Source: Chara braunii
Taxonomy: Eukaryota; Streptophyta; Charophyceae; Charales; Characeae
Length of the DNA: 30,756 nucleotides
Assembly: GCA_003427395.1 (NCBI GenBank)
Contig: BFEA01000567.1
Span: forward strand, 796,990-827,745
Direction of reading: 5' to 3'
A program made the translations under genes and the position numbers. The notes beneath the pieces are model-generated. The model was not told the DNA's origin and did not search any database. It saw only the letters and a program-made list of their open reading frames with translations. Positions 19,721-28,761 of this stretch are shown piece by piece; within the stretch, counting starts at the first letter, position 1, and the number at the start of each line of letters is the position of its first letter.

Positions 19721-19976
19721 GGAGCCATCATCCCGTGCGAGCACGCGTGGCCTACACGTATTCACCCGAGGTGACCGCAACCCACATACACGACCTCGCA
19801 ATGACACAATGACGCGATCCTGGAATTCCGACTCATCATACGACCCGGATTATTTCACCCCTTGGATAAACGAACTCCTAAGGAGCCATCATCCCGTGCG
19901 AGCACGCGTGGCCTACACGTATCCACCCGAGGTTACCGCAACCCACATACACGACCTCGCAATGACACAATGACTC
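19721..19976 (+). repeat. Partial tandem duplication, period 161 bp, inside the 5' LTR
   Basis: Bases 19721-19881 (from GGAGCCATCATCCC to CTCCTAA) are followed at once by a second copy at 19882 that stays nearly identical for about 95 bases, then diverges after the shared AATGACACAATGAC. The same unit is present once at 30594-30756, where the window ends. Confidence 0.88.
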
Positions 19977-20353
19977 GGGAATTCCACTGCGCCACCTCTA
20001 GCAACCCCCAGTGCTCTGATTTCCCTTCGCCCGACCATACCTACTACTTCATTCACCCGGGGTTTGCCGTCAGCACCACCAGTTTCCCTCCGTTTCGCCT
20101 TCTTCTTCCGTACCATCAACTCAACGTCGTCCCGTGGCCGGCCATAGCCCCCTATTGGCCCAACACACCCTGCGAGAACTGCCGACGGCGCGGCGATCGA
20201 AGAACCCCGGAATTCCGAAGGCCTAACCCGCACGTGCGACGACCAGCACCACGTGGCAACTCCCGACAGACAGACTCATCGGAACCCCACCTACCTCGAA
20301 GGGACCGACCCATGAACGGACGTCCCCGAAACCAATGGCTCGCTCGGTCTTGA
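19862..20353 (+). CDS. LTR-borne leader ORF (unknown function), related to the minus-strand frame at 8188-8787
   Basis: This open frame of 163 codons lies in the 3' part of the 5' LTR, upstream of the primer-binding site. The conserved core spans roughly residues 60-110: YYF, FPPFRLLLPYHQLNV and PYWPNTPCENCRRRGDRR. The C-terminal 60 residues are Arg/Pro-rich. The start is uncertain: ATG 19862 is in the tandem duplication and a later ATG could serve. I do not recognise the family. In a full-length LTR it would be downstream of the TATA box, so it could be read from the genomic transcript before gag. Confidence 0.42.
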   Translation: MDKRTPKEPSSRASTRGLHVSTRGYRNPHTRPRNDTMTREFHCATSSNPQCSDFPSPDHTYYFIHPGFAVSTTSFPPFRLLLPYHQLNVVPWPAIAPYWPNTPCENCRRRGDRRTPEFRRPNPHVRRPAPRGNSRQTDSSEPHLPRRDRPMNGRPRNQWLARS

Positions 20354-20553
20354 GCGAACCGCGACTGCCATCCGCCTTGTAACCCAAAAACGCCCTCTTC
20401 GCCAAATTGCACCCGTGCCCCCGAAAGACCCTATCACAGGAGATCTCAGTTCTGACCTGGGACTCCACTTTCCCAAAAATCCTTGGCACACCCCTTTTCG
20501 CACTTTCAGGCCCACATCCTACTCCGATCAGGAAGTCCCGCTGGGCGTGAGGT

Positions 20554-20566
20554 TGGTATCGGAGCC
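20554..20566 (+). promoter_or_regulatory. Primer-binding site for initiator tRNA-Met
   Basis: TGGTATCGGAGCC matches the standard plant retrotransposon primer-binding site TGGTATCAGAGCC at 12 of 13 positions (A to G at position 8). It sits directly after the last LTR-like bases, as expected for minus-strand DNA priming. The related minus-strand LTR loses homology at the first base of this motif. Confidence 0.8.
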
Positions 20567-20706
20567 CGACACGTGGCTGGGTCTTAGGATTGATAGCACG
20601 TTAATTAGGCGATCTGGCTAACTGAGGGCAGCCTCACCCCCGGAACAGGCATAGACGCGACCCTATCGTCACTCGAAACAGATCGGCTAATCGACGAGCA
20701 GCCAAT

Positions 20707-22621
20707 ATGGCCGCTAATGTGCAAAATCCGAATCCGCAACAGAATGTTAATCAACCCGCCCCACGAGCACGGGCTCTCATGACGCCACCTGATCTTTATC
20801 TATTAGATCCGGCACATCATCTCGCAGGAGCATGGCTGGCCACGCTTAGAGCACAGCAGTATACTGACAATGAAGCACAGACCAACATTCCTGCTCGATT
20901 AGGAGGGGACGCTTACCTATGTATGGGCTAATCTTCCGACCTTCGAACGGGACTTTCTGAATCGATTCGATTACGTCCATCCAGGACAAGCACTCTATAT
21001 GATTAAGGACCGAGTGCAAAAACCTCTCGAGTCTGTCGCAGAATATCGAAATCGGTTCTACCGAATGTTCATGAAAAATGAGCGAGGTGAACAAGTCGGA
21101 AGAGACTTGTTTATCGATGGGCTTCGCAGCCAAATGATAAGGGCCCCCATCACTCACACACTGCAACAGATCATGGCTGCGACTGAAGAAATGGAACGAA
21201 AATTTGCGGCAAGCTTCCTAGAATGGGAAGACTATTCTAGGGAAGGAGATTCCTCCAAACTTGCAAGAGCCAGAGCTGAACTGGTTGCGTTACAAAACAA
21301 GTTTGAAAACATAGGGTTTGTATCTGGCCCCGTCACGTATCTGGAAAAGACAGGCTCCAAGCGACCAAGCCGAAGCGAGGTCCCAAGTATCCCTGTCCCT
21401 GTAGTACCAACACTCGTCGAAACCCCGACGAAAACCAACGAATCTGCCGCCATCTTTGAGCTAACCAAAACACTGATCAGCTTGATTCAAGAAAGCAAGA
21501 AGGAACAGCGAGAGCACAATGCTCGGATGGAGGCCATGATGAGGAACATGCGGCCTATCGCTGTGCGCGCCCCCCCGATTCAGCAAGGGCTAGCCCCGGC
21601 GCCTGCTCTCGGAGGAACCGCAAACAATCTGAACGTCTGTTATGCATGTCATCAACCAGGGCACTTAGCCCGTGATTGCCCCCACCGCCCCCCGCAACAA
21701 CGGATCGGAGTCGCGCCGACGGCTGCGGCCCCCATCGCTTACGGAACTGGACGAGTCGGAGCTTTAATGGAAGAAGGAGAGGGTGAGGGAAGTGCCCTAG
21801 CTACCACGGAAGAGGCCGCCGAGCTAATCCCGTTAGATCAGTATGTATCACTTGGTTATCCCGGGCTTGGAATGATCGGAACGATGAGACCAGCGCCAGA
21901 ACAGAAAGAGGTGGCGGAGTGGCGACCTTCTTCAGGAGAGATGGAGTCGGGAGGACCCACCTTCGTCACTGCGGAGATCGACGTGTTGAACATCATCCGA
22001 GCTTTAGATCATCGGATTCCGCTTTCGATCAGTCTTTTGCTTTCGATCTCTGAGCAAGCTCATGAGCGAATGCTACAACACTGCAAGGCGAACCGAAAGC
22101 GATTCCCCCTCGCCCGAATACCGAGCGTAAAAGCCAAAAGCCTCACGCCGGACAAAAACGCGACTGGTACGTCAGATCCGATTTGGGTAGGGTTAATCCA
22201 GAAAGACGATCATTTCCTGCGGATTAAACCTATCCCATGGAAATCCGCAGAATGCGATATTGAAATTTGGGGAATTCCGTACAACGCAATCATTGATTCG
22301 GGAGCGGCTGTTTTGGCAATTTCATTAAGAATAGTCGAAAGGGCCAAAAGGAAAAATGATCTGATCATGCTCACCGAAAAAGATCAGCTCGTTTCGGCAG
22401 ATGAAGAAAAGATTAAGACCGTAGGAAGGATGACCAATGTCGCGTTCCGGTTAGGAAAAGTGCATGCACTGGGAGATATCGTAGTATTAGATGTTAATAC
22501 GTACGACGTTCTTTTCGGACTTCCCGCTCTCGTGGCCTTAAGAGCGAACTTGGATTTCGAACAGAGATCGATCATCCTCCGCAATACAGGAGGAAACCCT
22601 ACGNCGTANCTATGCGATTAA
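20707..22621 (+). pseudogene. gag and aspartic protease of the Ty3/gypsy element (one early frameshift)
   Basis: The probable start is ATG 20707 (MAANVQNPNPQQN). After about 70 codons the frame shifts near 20920-20935 and the rest is open from before 20999 to 22621. It has a capsid-like segment (FERDFLNRFDYVHPG, then ESVAEYRNRFYRMF). A CCHC knuckle, CYACHQPGHLARDC, spans residues 214-227 counted from ATG 20999. A retropepsin follows with IIDSGA (Asp at residue 433) and the flap-side box YDVLFGLPALVAL. Gag packages the RNA; the protease cuts the polyprotein. Gag and protease share one frame. A change of frame near the Ns at 22603 and 22609 breaks the join to RT. Confidence 0.85.
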
Positions 22622-24770
22622 CCCTTCNTACTACCATCAACGAGNTCCCCCGAGTTTCNCCAATGATGGCCGGAACCCTTCGTATGATCTCCTGGGAAGA
22701 ATCTGTGGNCGATGAGCCATCGATGAATGATGGGGATAGCAGTGATGAAGATGACCCGGAAATTTTNAAATTAGCACGACAGCGTGTTTACTATCCGNCA
22801 CCTAGAATGATAGCGAGAACGATGCATCTGACCAGTCAGAAAATTCAGAGGACCAAGGCGATGATCTTGGGTGAGCCCCTCNTGCAGATTTNGAGGATGG
22901 TCGATTCCTTGGAACCCCCTCAAACCTTGTACGAAGGAACCACCCCTCTCCNCGCCCGATACAACGATAAAAAGCATTACTGTGATATTACGGACTTACC
23001 AAAATCCCTATTGACATCTGCTAAAGAAGTTCGGTTGTTACGCTTGGGGGCGGAAGCAAGTTCTGTGGAACCCCCTGGGCGTCTCGAGGCAGAAACAGAC
23101 GAACTTGTGATAAAGATCGCAACCAAAAATGTACCATGGCAGGATATCTGTGACGGGATTACCTCGGAAGGACACGTGGCAATCCGCAAGGAAGACGCCC
23201 AGATGATGGCAATGGTNTTCTCCTGGCGATCGGACCATTCATTCATCTCGGCGCCTCCGCCCGACGTGGCGAAACAGGCGCGCACGAAGCAGATTAACGT
23301 TCGGATCTAGGACCAACTCTGTGAACTACACGTACCACAGTACGTGCCCGATGAGACTCATCGGTTGATTGCGGACATTCTAACGGAATATCAAGGAGCG
23401 ATTAATGTGACAGACACTGACATTGGCTTGTCGTTAGTAATTCANCACAAAATTCAGACAGGAAATCACTCCCNGATTCACTGCAAACCTTACCGGTATT
23501 CCTTGAATGAACGCAAAAAGGCTCTCGAACGAATTCGGGAATTCGAAGCCAGCGGGTGGATTGAACCCGCCATTGGACCTTGGTCATTTCCCGTAGTATT
23601 AGTGCCNAAGAAAAACGGAGCGATTCGCATTTGCATTGATTACCGCAAGCTGAATGAAATCACGATCAAAGATGTGTATCCCCTCCCCCGGATTGATGAT
23701 NTATTGGATGCNCCAATTATTTTAGCAAATTTGATATTCGNCATGGNTTCCATCNTATTCTGGTGAAGGAGGAAGATCGGNCGAAGACGACCGTCGTGCT
23801 GTTTGAGGGTACGTGGCAATGGNTTCGATGTCCGATGGGGATTTNCATTGAGCCCGCCACGTTTCAGAGAGCGATGAACATGACGTTCCAGAATTTCGTC
23901 AACAAGACACGGCTGACACAAGGGATGATTAACTTCTGTGTAATTGTGTACATGGACGATATCCTGGTCTACTCGGAAACCTATCACGGGCACGCGCAAC
24001 ATATCGANNGGACACTGGGCGCGCTGAGAGACACTGGGTTCAAGATTGCGCTCGAAAAGAGCGAATTTTTCCTTTCGGAGATTTCGTTCTTGGGCTACGT
24101 CGTGACACGTGGAGGACTGCGACCAGATTCAAGGAAAGTTGAGGTGGTGAAAGAAGCTCCGGTTCCCACGTCGCTGACGTAGGTTCGAGCCTTCTTGGGG
24201 TTGGCATCGTACAACCGTCGCTTCATCAAGGGCTTTGCTGCAATTGCACGGCCGCTAACGAGCCTGCTACNAAAGGACCNGCCTCTCAGTTGGGACGCGG
24301 AGTGCCAACAGGCCTTCGCGACCCTCAAGGANGCTTTAGCGACGGCTCCTATTTNCATCCGACCGGACCCCTCCAAGCAGTTCATCCTCATCACGGACTG
24401 GCAACCGGAAGCTATCTCCGCTATTTTAGCGCAGAAGGGGAACGATGGTCGTGAGCACGTCATCGAGTACGCCTTGCGCACGGTGCCCAACGAACGACGA
24501 AATGACTCAGCACCTCAAGGAGAATGTTACGCAGTGGTTTGGGGAATCAAGCATTTNCATCCGTATCTCTACGGACAGAAGTTTCGCCTCGTAACAGATC
24601 ACGAACCCTTGCTGGCGTTGAAGAAACTCACCAATTACACGGGCATGATTGGTCGTTGGGCGGTGCGATAACAAGAATACGACTTCGATATCGTCCATAG
24701 AAAGACAGAGCGACAAGGCAACGCGGACAGACTGACACGTCTGCATCGACCTGCCAAAGTACCAAAGGGC
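22612..24770 (+). pseudogene. Reverse transcriptase and RNase H of the Ty3/gypsy element (stops and one frameshift)
   Basis: The first 230 codons are a linker with an acidic stretch (DGDSSDEDDPE). RT motifs then follow in order: [42 protein letters not shown], a frameshift near 23735, KFDI with the first catalytic Asp, CPMGI, ATFQRAMN, VYMDDILVYS with the catalytic pair at about 23949-23978, and LGYVVTRGGLRPD. The thumb is VRAFLGLASYNRRF. RNase H has FILITD, GECYAVVWGIKH and FRLVTDHEPLLAL. Stops are TAG 23308, TAG 24180 and TAA 24669. The segment also holds many single Ns. It converts element RNA into double-stranded DNA. Confidence 0.9.
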
Positions 24771-24843
24771 NAGGAGATTACACCGTGGAAAGAGCCGGAC
24801 TTCACCAACGAGCCTAAGTACGGACAACTGGCAGTTCTCCCAC

Positions 24844-26596
24844 GTGGCAAGAAGCAAAACAGTGGCAATGGGTGATGGAGGTAACCCCATTACCCCTCTC
24901 TCTCCCATCTCCTCTTCGTCTTTTCTCTCCCTGCCTGATAAATTTTGTTACTTTTGCGAAGCTATTTCCCGCGTGTACTCGGTCTCTATGCGTCCTAACG
25001 GGGAAGGGTATGCGGAATGGATAGANTGTCGACAGTGTGTTGGACGANCCCATGGCTCGTGCATTNNGTATCAAAATAATAGTAAACCGTGGTTGTGCCT
25101 CTTGTGTCGGATTGACAAGATTCCGACCGAGGCTCGCTTTTTGGATGCCACGTTAGAAAGGTTGGAAAAGACCCGGAGGTTTAGAAGGGTCGAAGTATGG
25201 ACTGATATTGCTTTGAATGCCACCTTGGTTGGCAACCCCCTCGAGGATTTCACCAAGGATGATCGGAGGAGGGCTAACGAGAGGGCTCGGGACTATCGAT
25301 GGATAGAGGGTAGATTGGAAAAACGAAAAACGGACGGCAGTGGAATTTGGATGGTTGTACCGCATCCGTTCATGAGGTATGACTNGGTTAAGACGGCACA
25401 TGAGGAAAATGCGGCTCACTTTGCCGTACGGATCACAGAGTCGGCTATCGACAAAAATAAGTGGTACTGGTCCAATATCCGCGACGATGTGAAGTACATC
25501 GTCGCCAANTGTCAAGTCTGCGNCGCTGATAAAGCGCCGATTCAGCCGCCAAGATCGATAGTACCAACGGTAGTTGAACGGCCGTTTCAANGAGTGAGCA
25601 TGGATACTACCGACATAGTGGTGCCCCCCCGGTCCTAATAGTTGTGAGTATTCAGTCCTATTGGTATTTGTCGACCATTTTTCAAAATTGATCGAGGCCT
25701 ACCCTTGTCGCACTCGACAAGCCGCCAAAATCGCGCGGTACATCAACCGTTTTCTNGGGATGCACCAGGATACGGAAGAGATCCTGACCGACAACGGGGC
25801 TGAATTCAGAGGAGAGGTGCTGAGGAATCTGGTCATACATGGCGTCGCCATTCGGAACACTGCGCCCCACATGTCACAATCCAATGGANTGGTAGAAAAC
25901 GNGAACAGGGTGATAAAGANAGCATTGCGACGGAACATCGCGGCACGAGATCCGAGGTCCTGGCCCGATATCGTCGACCACGTCCTGGCGGTCCATCGCG
26001 GTACGCCTCACGAATCGACGGGGCTAAGCCCCTTCCAATTAAGAACCAATAGCGTCGCTTGCGTTTTAATACGAAGCCTCCCGGATGAATGTACAATGAA
26101 CCGACGATCCACCAGGGTCACGGCTCGGGACAAGGCCAAACGGCACTTATAGTTGATGGAACGGTCCCTGCCCAGGCTAGCCCGAAAACGACACTGAATG
26201 ACCGAACTGGCCCAGGGACGAGAGGTCCAAAGCTACAAGGCCCCGAATGGGAATGCAGGTCCACGGCCCCAATACAAATTAGGGGACATGGTGCAGGTGA
26301 GGAAATGTGCTCGCCAGGATAAGCTAGCGCCACGATTCTTCGGGCGATATCACGTGATCGAGCTCGGCCCCAACGGCATGGACACCGTGCGTCTCGCCCC
26401 CAAGGTCTCTTGCAGTCGATCGGCTCGTCCGATCACACGCCACGTGTCCTATCTTCGCCTCCACCCCTCTACTCCATCTCCTTCTTCATCAGCCTCCCCC
26501 TCAGAGGAAGCCAACGACGACAATCTTATCTCTCCGGCATCTCCCTCTTCTTCTTGCCCCTTCTCTGCCACCCCGTCACCTCCGCCATCGCCATGA
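24844..26596 (+). pseudogene. Integrase of the Ty3/gypsy element with an N-terminal PHD-finger-like domain
   Basis: A frame of 264 codons starts just after RNase H. Residues 35-88 (24946-25107) form C-x2-C, C-x2-C, H-x2-C, C-x2-C with Trp two positions before the last pair (KPWLCLLC), a full C4HC3 PHD pattern. The integrase H-H-C-C finger follows (TAHEENAAHF, then CQVC) and the DDE core starts at VSMDTTD. A run of seven C at 25624-25630 shifts the frame, after which the core continues from about 25655: LTDNGAEF and SNG-VEN give the other acidic residues. TAG 26150 and TGA 26195 interrupt the frame. The C-terminal SH3-like tail (YKLGDMVQVRK to PRFFGRYHVIELG) is intact. There is no chromodomain. 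It inserts element DNA into the genome. Confidence 0.85.
24946..25107 (+). other. PHD finger (C4HC3) inside the pol region
   Basis: The eight ligands are C35, C38, C62, C65, H70, C73, C85 and C88 of the frame starting at 24844. Spacing between them is 2, 23, 2, 4, 2, 11 and 2, within PHD limits. Trp83 precedes the last pair as in most PHD fingers, and AEWI before the second pair resembles the PHD strand. Three Ns fall in loops. PHD fingers usually read histone tails, so a role in targeting integration to marked chromatin is inference. Confidence 0.75.
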
Positions 26597-27063
26597 GCTT
26601 CGTCACCGAGCGGGCTTTCGGTGATCAGTTGCTGATGCCACGGGGAGAGATCTCAGCCATCCGCTAAGTGCATCATCCGCGGATCAGCCCCGACTTCTTG
26701 CGCCTTGCGCAGTTTTTCTGTGCCTTGGGTGTGTACCGCGCGAGAGAGTTCCGGTTCAAGAGCGATCCCCAGGTGGTGGTGCTGGCCAAAGCAACGACGT
26801 TCCCGCGGCGAGCGGCCCCGGGTGTTAGCAACGTGTCTACCGTGGTAGTCTTTAGCGGCGACATCACCGCCTTCGATCCGGCGCGCCAAGACGCCATTAA
26901 GAGCACTTTGTACAAGTGGGGTCACGATCTGGCCGCTGATTGGGATCGACGGCTCACAAGGCACGGCCACGAGTGCTATCCTATCGACGAGATCGAGGTC
27001 AACGTGCTGCGCACGACGCTGCGCGAGCCACCTATTGTCCTCCCTGAGCTTGCCCCCTTCTAG
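26593..27063 (+). CDS. ORF-A: extra ORF after pol, unknown function (one in-frame TAA)
   Basis: ATG 26593 overlaps the pol stop as ATGA (26593-26596). The frame runs to TAG 27061 with one stop, TAA 26665-26667, after 24 codons. About 155 sense codons result. The product has the globular segment ISPDFLRLAQFFCALGVYR, a hydrophobic strand (VSTVVVFSGDITAF) and a charged tail ending VLPELAPF. No signal peptide or membrane helix is evident, so it does not look like a classical envelope protein. I do not recognise it. The ATGA overlap would allow translation coupled to the end of pol. It sits where many retroelements carry env or accessory genes. Confidence 0.55.
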
Positions 27064-27071
27064 CCGCGCAG

Positions 27072-28283
27072 ATGAGCCGCGCGCCGATCTCAACGTTTCC
27101 CCCCCCCTTTTCTCTTCCCAATTTTCAGGCAGTCCTCTCACTACCCCCCCATCTCTCTTTTTGCCTGAAGTCGCAGGCAGTACCCATCGTTGATCCGGAT
27201 CGTTGGAGGTTGTGGCGTGCAGAGTTCGTCGAGCTCTCATTTTGCCTGCTACGAGTGGATCTGAACTGGACGTGGGAAGGCGATCGGAGGCCCGCGTCAG
27301 AAACCGTGGAGCTGCTTATCCTTCAGGCATGGAGGACTAACGTGGCGGAAGATCTTCTGGGATTCATTTTTGGAGCGGTAGATCGGGGATACCGATCACA
27401 GATCGTGCGCGAACTTACGATTGTGATCGCGCGACAGGCCGACGAGCTCCCCCTCAATATCATCTCTCAGAGTGACGAGGAGCCCGTGCCGCACGTCCTC
27501 TTAAGGACTCTCGCCCAGAGCCTCCAGTGGTCGGCTTGTATTGAGGAGCGCTGGGCGGACGACCGTTTTCCATCCCGCAGCGAGTACCTGGACGTTCACA
27601 GCCTAACTAACCCCCTCTTCTTTCGACAACCAACGGCGTTCGAGTGGGCAACGCTGAGAGAGGAAGAAGAAGCAGAAGAAGAATCGGAAGGAGAATTAAG
27701 AAGGGAAGCCAGGAAAGCAGCGGCCCGGTTGGCCGAGGACGAGGAAGAGGAACGCGAAGCAGAGAAAGAAGAAGCAGCGGAAGCCGAGGAGGAAAGAGAA
27801 GAAGAAGAAGAGGAGGAGGAGGAGACTTCGGAAGAGGAGGAGGAGGAGACTTCGGAAGAGGAGGAGGAAGCATATAGCGAGCACAGTGAGGGGGGGCAAA
27901 GTGAAGAGGAGGAGGACGAAGACGATGACGAAGGAGTGGAAAGCGGAGAAGACGATCGGGAGCCAACGTACGACGACGAGCTCGAGTGGGTGCCAGAACC
28001 GGATCGTCGAGAGGAGAACCCTGAGGCCGCCGCGCAGCACAAGAAGGAGGTCGCGAAAGGAAAGCGGCCAGTGATCGACTCCGCACCGAACGATCCCTCC
28101 AAGGATCCCGAGCCTCCCAAGTCGAAACATGGGGACCTTGCTGCCACGACCCCGAGCGCCACGATGACAAGGTGCCGATCCCAATCCCCATCCCCCTCCG
28201 CCTCCGCCCGTCCCCCAATTCGTCAACGTGTCGATGAGGGACTTCGCCCTTCGTCCCCGATCCATATACCACCGTCCCCTTAG
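27072..28283 (+). CDS. ORF-B: 403-residue acidic protein of the Ty3/gypsy element, unknown function
   Basis: Its ATG is 8 bases after the ORF-A stop. Residues 1-195 are a mixed globular segment (WRLWRAEFVELSFCLLRVDLNW, IVRELTIVIARQADELP, WSACIEERWADDRF). Residues about 196-306 are almost all Glu/Asp with Ala, Lys and Arg, probably a charged coiled coil, with an internal repeat ETSEEEEE. The tail is Lys/Pro/Ser-rich with KKEVAKGKRP, a possible nuclear signal, and SPSPSASARPP. A strong 3' splice-like site lies at 27092-27128, so the N-terminus may differ in a spliced RNA. The long uninterrupted frame, in a copy where pol has many stops, argues for coding, although purine bias also lengthens frames. 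The opposite-strand Ser-rich frames are shadows. Confidence 0.6.
   Translation: MSRAPISTFPPPFSLPNFQAVLSLPPHLSFCLKSQAVPIVDPDRWRLWRAEFVELSFCLLRVDLNWTWEGDRRPASETVELLILQAWRTNVAEDLLGFIFGAVDRGYRSQIVRELTIVIARQADELPLNIISQSDEEPVPHVLLRTLAQSLQWSACIEERWADDRFPSRSEYLDVHSLTNPLFFRQPTAFEWATLREEEEAEEESEGELRREARKAAARLAEDEEEEREAEKEEAAEAEEEREEEEEEEEETSEEEEEETSEEEEEAYSEHSEGGQSEEEEDEDDDEGVESGEDDREPTYDDELEWVPEPDRREENPEAAAQHKKEVAKGKRPVIDSAPNDPSKDPEPPKSKHGDLAATTPSATMTRCRSQSPSPSASARPPIRQRVDEGLRPSSPIHIPPSP
27092..27176 (+). promoter_or_regulatory. Candidate 3' splice site(s): long pyrimidine tract ending in CAG, followed by a second CAG
   Basis: TTTCCCCCCCCCTTTTCTCTTC runs into ATTTTCAG at 27128, then GGCAG. A second pyrimidine run and CAG/GGCAG end at 27176. 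Both look like textbook acceptors. They lie just inside ORF-B, where an env-like subgenomic RNA would need an acceptor. No matching donor was identified. Confidence 0.4.
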
Positions 28284-28761
28284 CCACCTCTCTTTCAATC
28301 AGTATCTCCATCGCGTCGTCTTCCCGCTTAATCCCTTCCCCATTGCCACTTTTCGGCATTTCTATTCCGCCCGCCTAGAGCTGACTGTCCATCCCCACCC
28401 TTCAGTTCGATGTGCCGTCCCCGATTACCCCCTCCACGTTCTACTCCTTAGCGCCGCGTGGCGAGGCCGTAACCACATAGAGGTTTACTGCATCGTCATG
28501 GGGACATTTCCCACCTGCGAAGACCATGATCGGTTTTGCACGGACATCCTCCGAACCCTCGTCTCCCTTTACCCAGACTACCTCGCTTCCCTTCCCCGCA
28601 GCGGCCAGCGATTCCCCCGTTTCGATCGCATCGTCCGCTTCCAAGATCTTCCCTACGACCTCACCACGATCGGGCGCTTCATACCCGAACTTACGATGGA
28701 GCCGCCTCGCCCTCCCTCATATGAGTATCGCCTTCCTTTCCCCATCCCGGTTAATTTCTGA
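28234..28761 (+). CDS. ORF-C: 175-residue unknown protein overlapping the end of ORF-B
   Basis: ATG 28234 lies 50 bases inside the end of ORF-B, in another frame. The frame runs open to TGA 28759. The product has FPIATFRHFYSARLELTV, YPLHVLLLSAAWRGRNHIEVYCIVMG, CTDILRTLVSLYPDYLASL and a Pro-rich tail, YEYRLPFPIPVNF. It is rich in aromatic and Arg residues and looks globular, with no clear membrane segment. I do not recognise it. The end-to-start overlap with ORF-B matches the packing of ORF-A and ORF-B, which suggests one compact multi-ORF transcript. Confidence 0.5.
   Translation: MRDFALRPRSIYHRPLSHLSFNQYLHRVVFPLNPFPIATFRHFYSARLELTVHPHPSVRCAVPDYPLHVLLLSAAWRGRNHIEVYCIVMGTFPTCEDHDRFCTDILRTLVSLYPDYLASLPRSGQRFPRFDRIVRFQDLPYDLTTIGRFIPELTMEPPRPPSYEYRLPFPIPVNF

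Larger units (their letters stand above)
19316..20553 (+). repeat. 5' LTR of the Ty3/gypsy element, missing about 1.17 kb of its middle
   Basis: The start TGTGACGAACC is fixed by comparison with 29015, because homology to the 3' LTR stops there. The end is set by the primer-binding site. At 19603/19604 the sequence jumps from the equivalent of 29302 to that of 30477, so the TATA box and U3/R border seen in the 3' LTR are absent. The rest of the LTR (19604-20553) covers the 3' part, including an ORF and a tandem duplication. Confidence 0.8.

Noticed and set aside
26198-26596. Independent gene with Ser/Pro-rich tail
   Set aside because: It is in frame with the integrase upstream and holds its SH3-like C-terminal domain, so it belongs to pol.
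27596-28359. Long Ser-rich and Pro/Leu-rich minus-strand frames
   Set aside because: They are antisense shadows of the Glu-rich repeat of ORF-B (GAG/GAA runs read as Ser, Leu or Pro).
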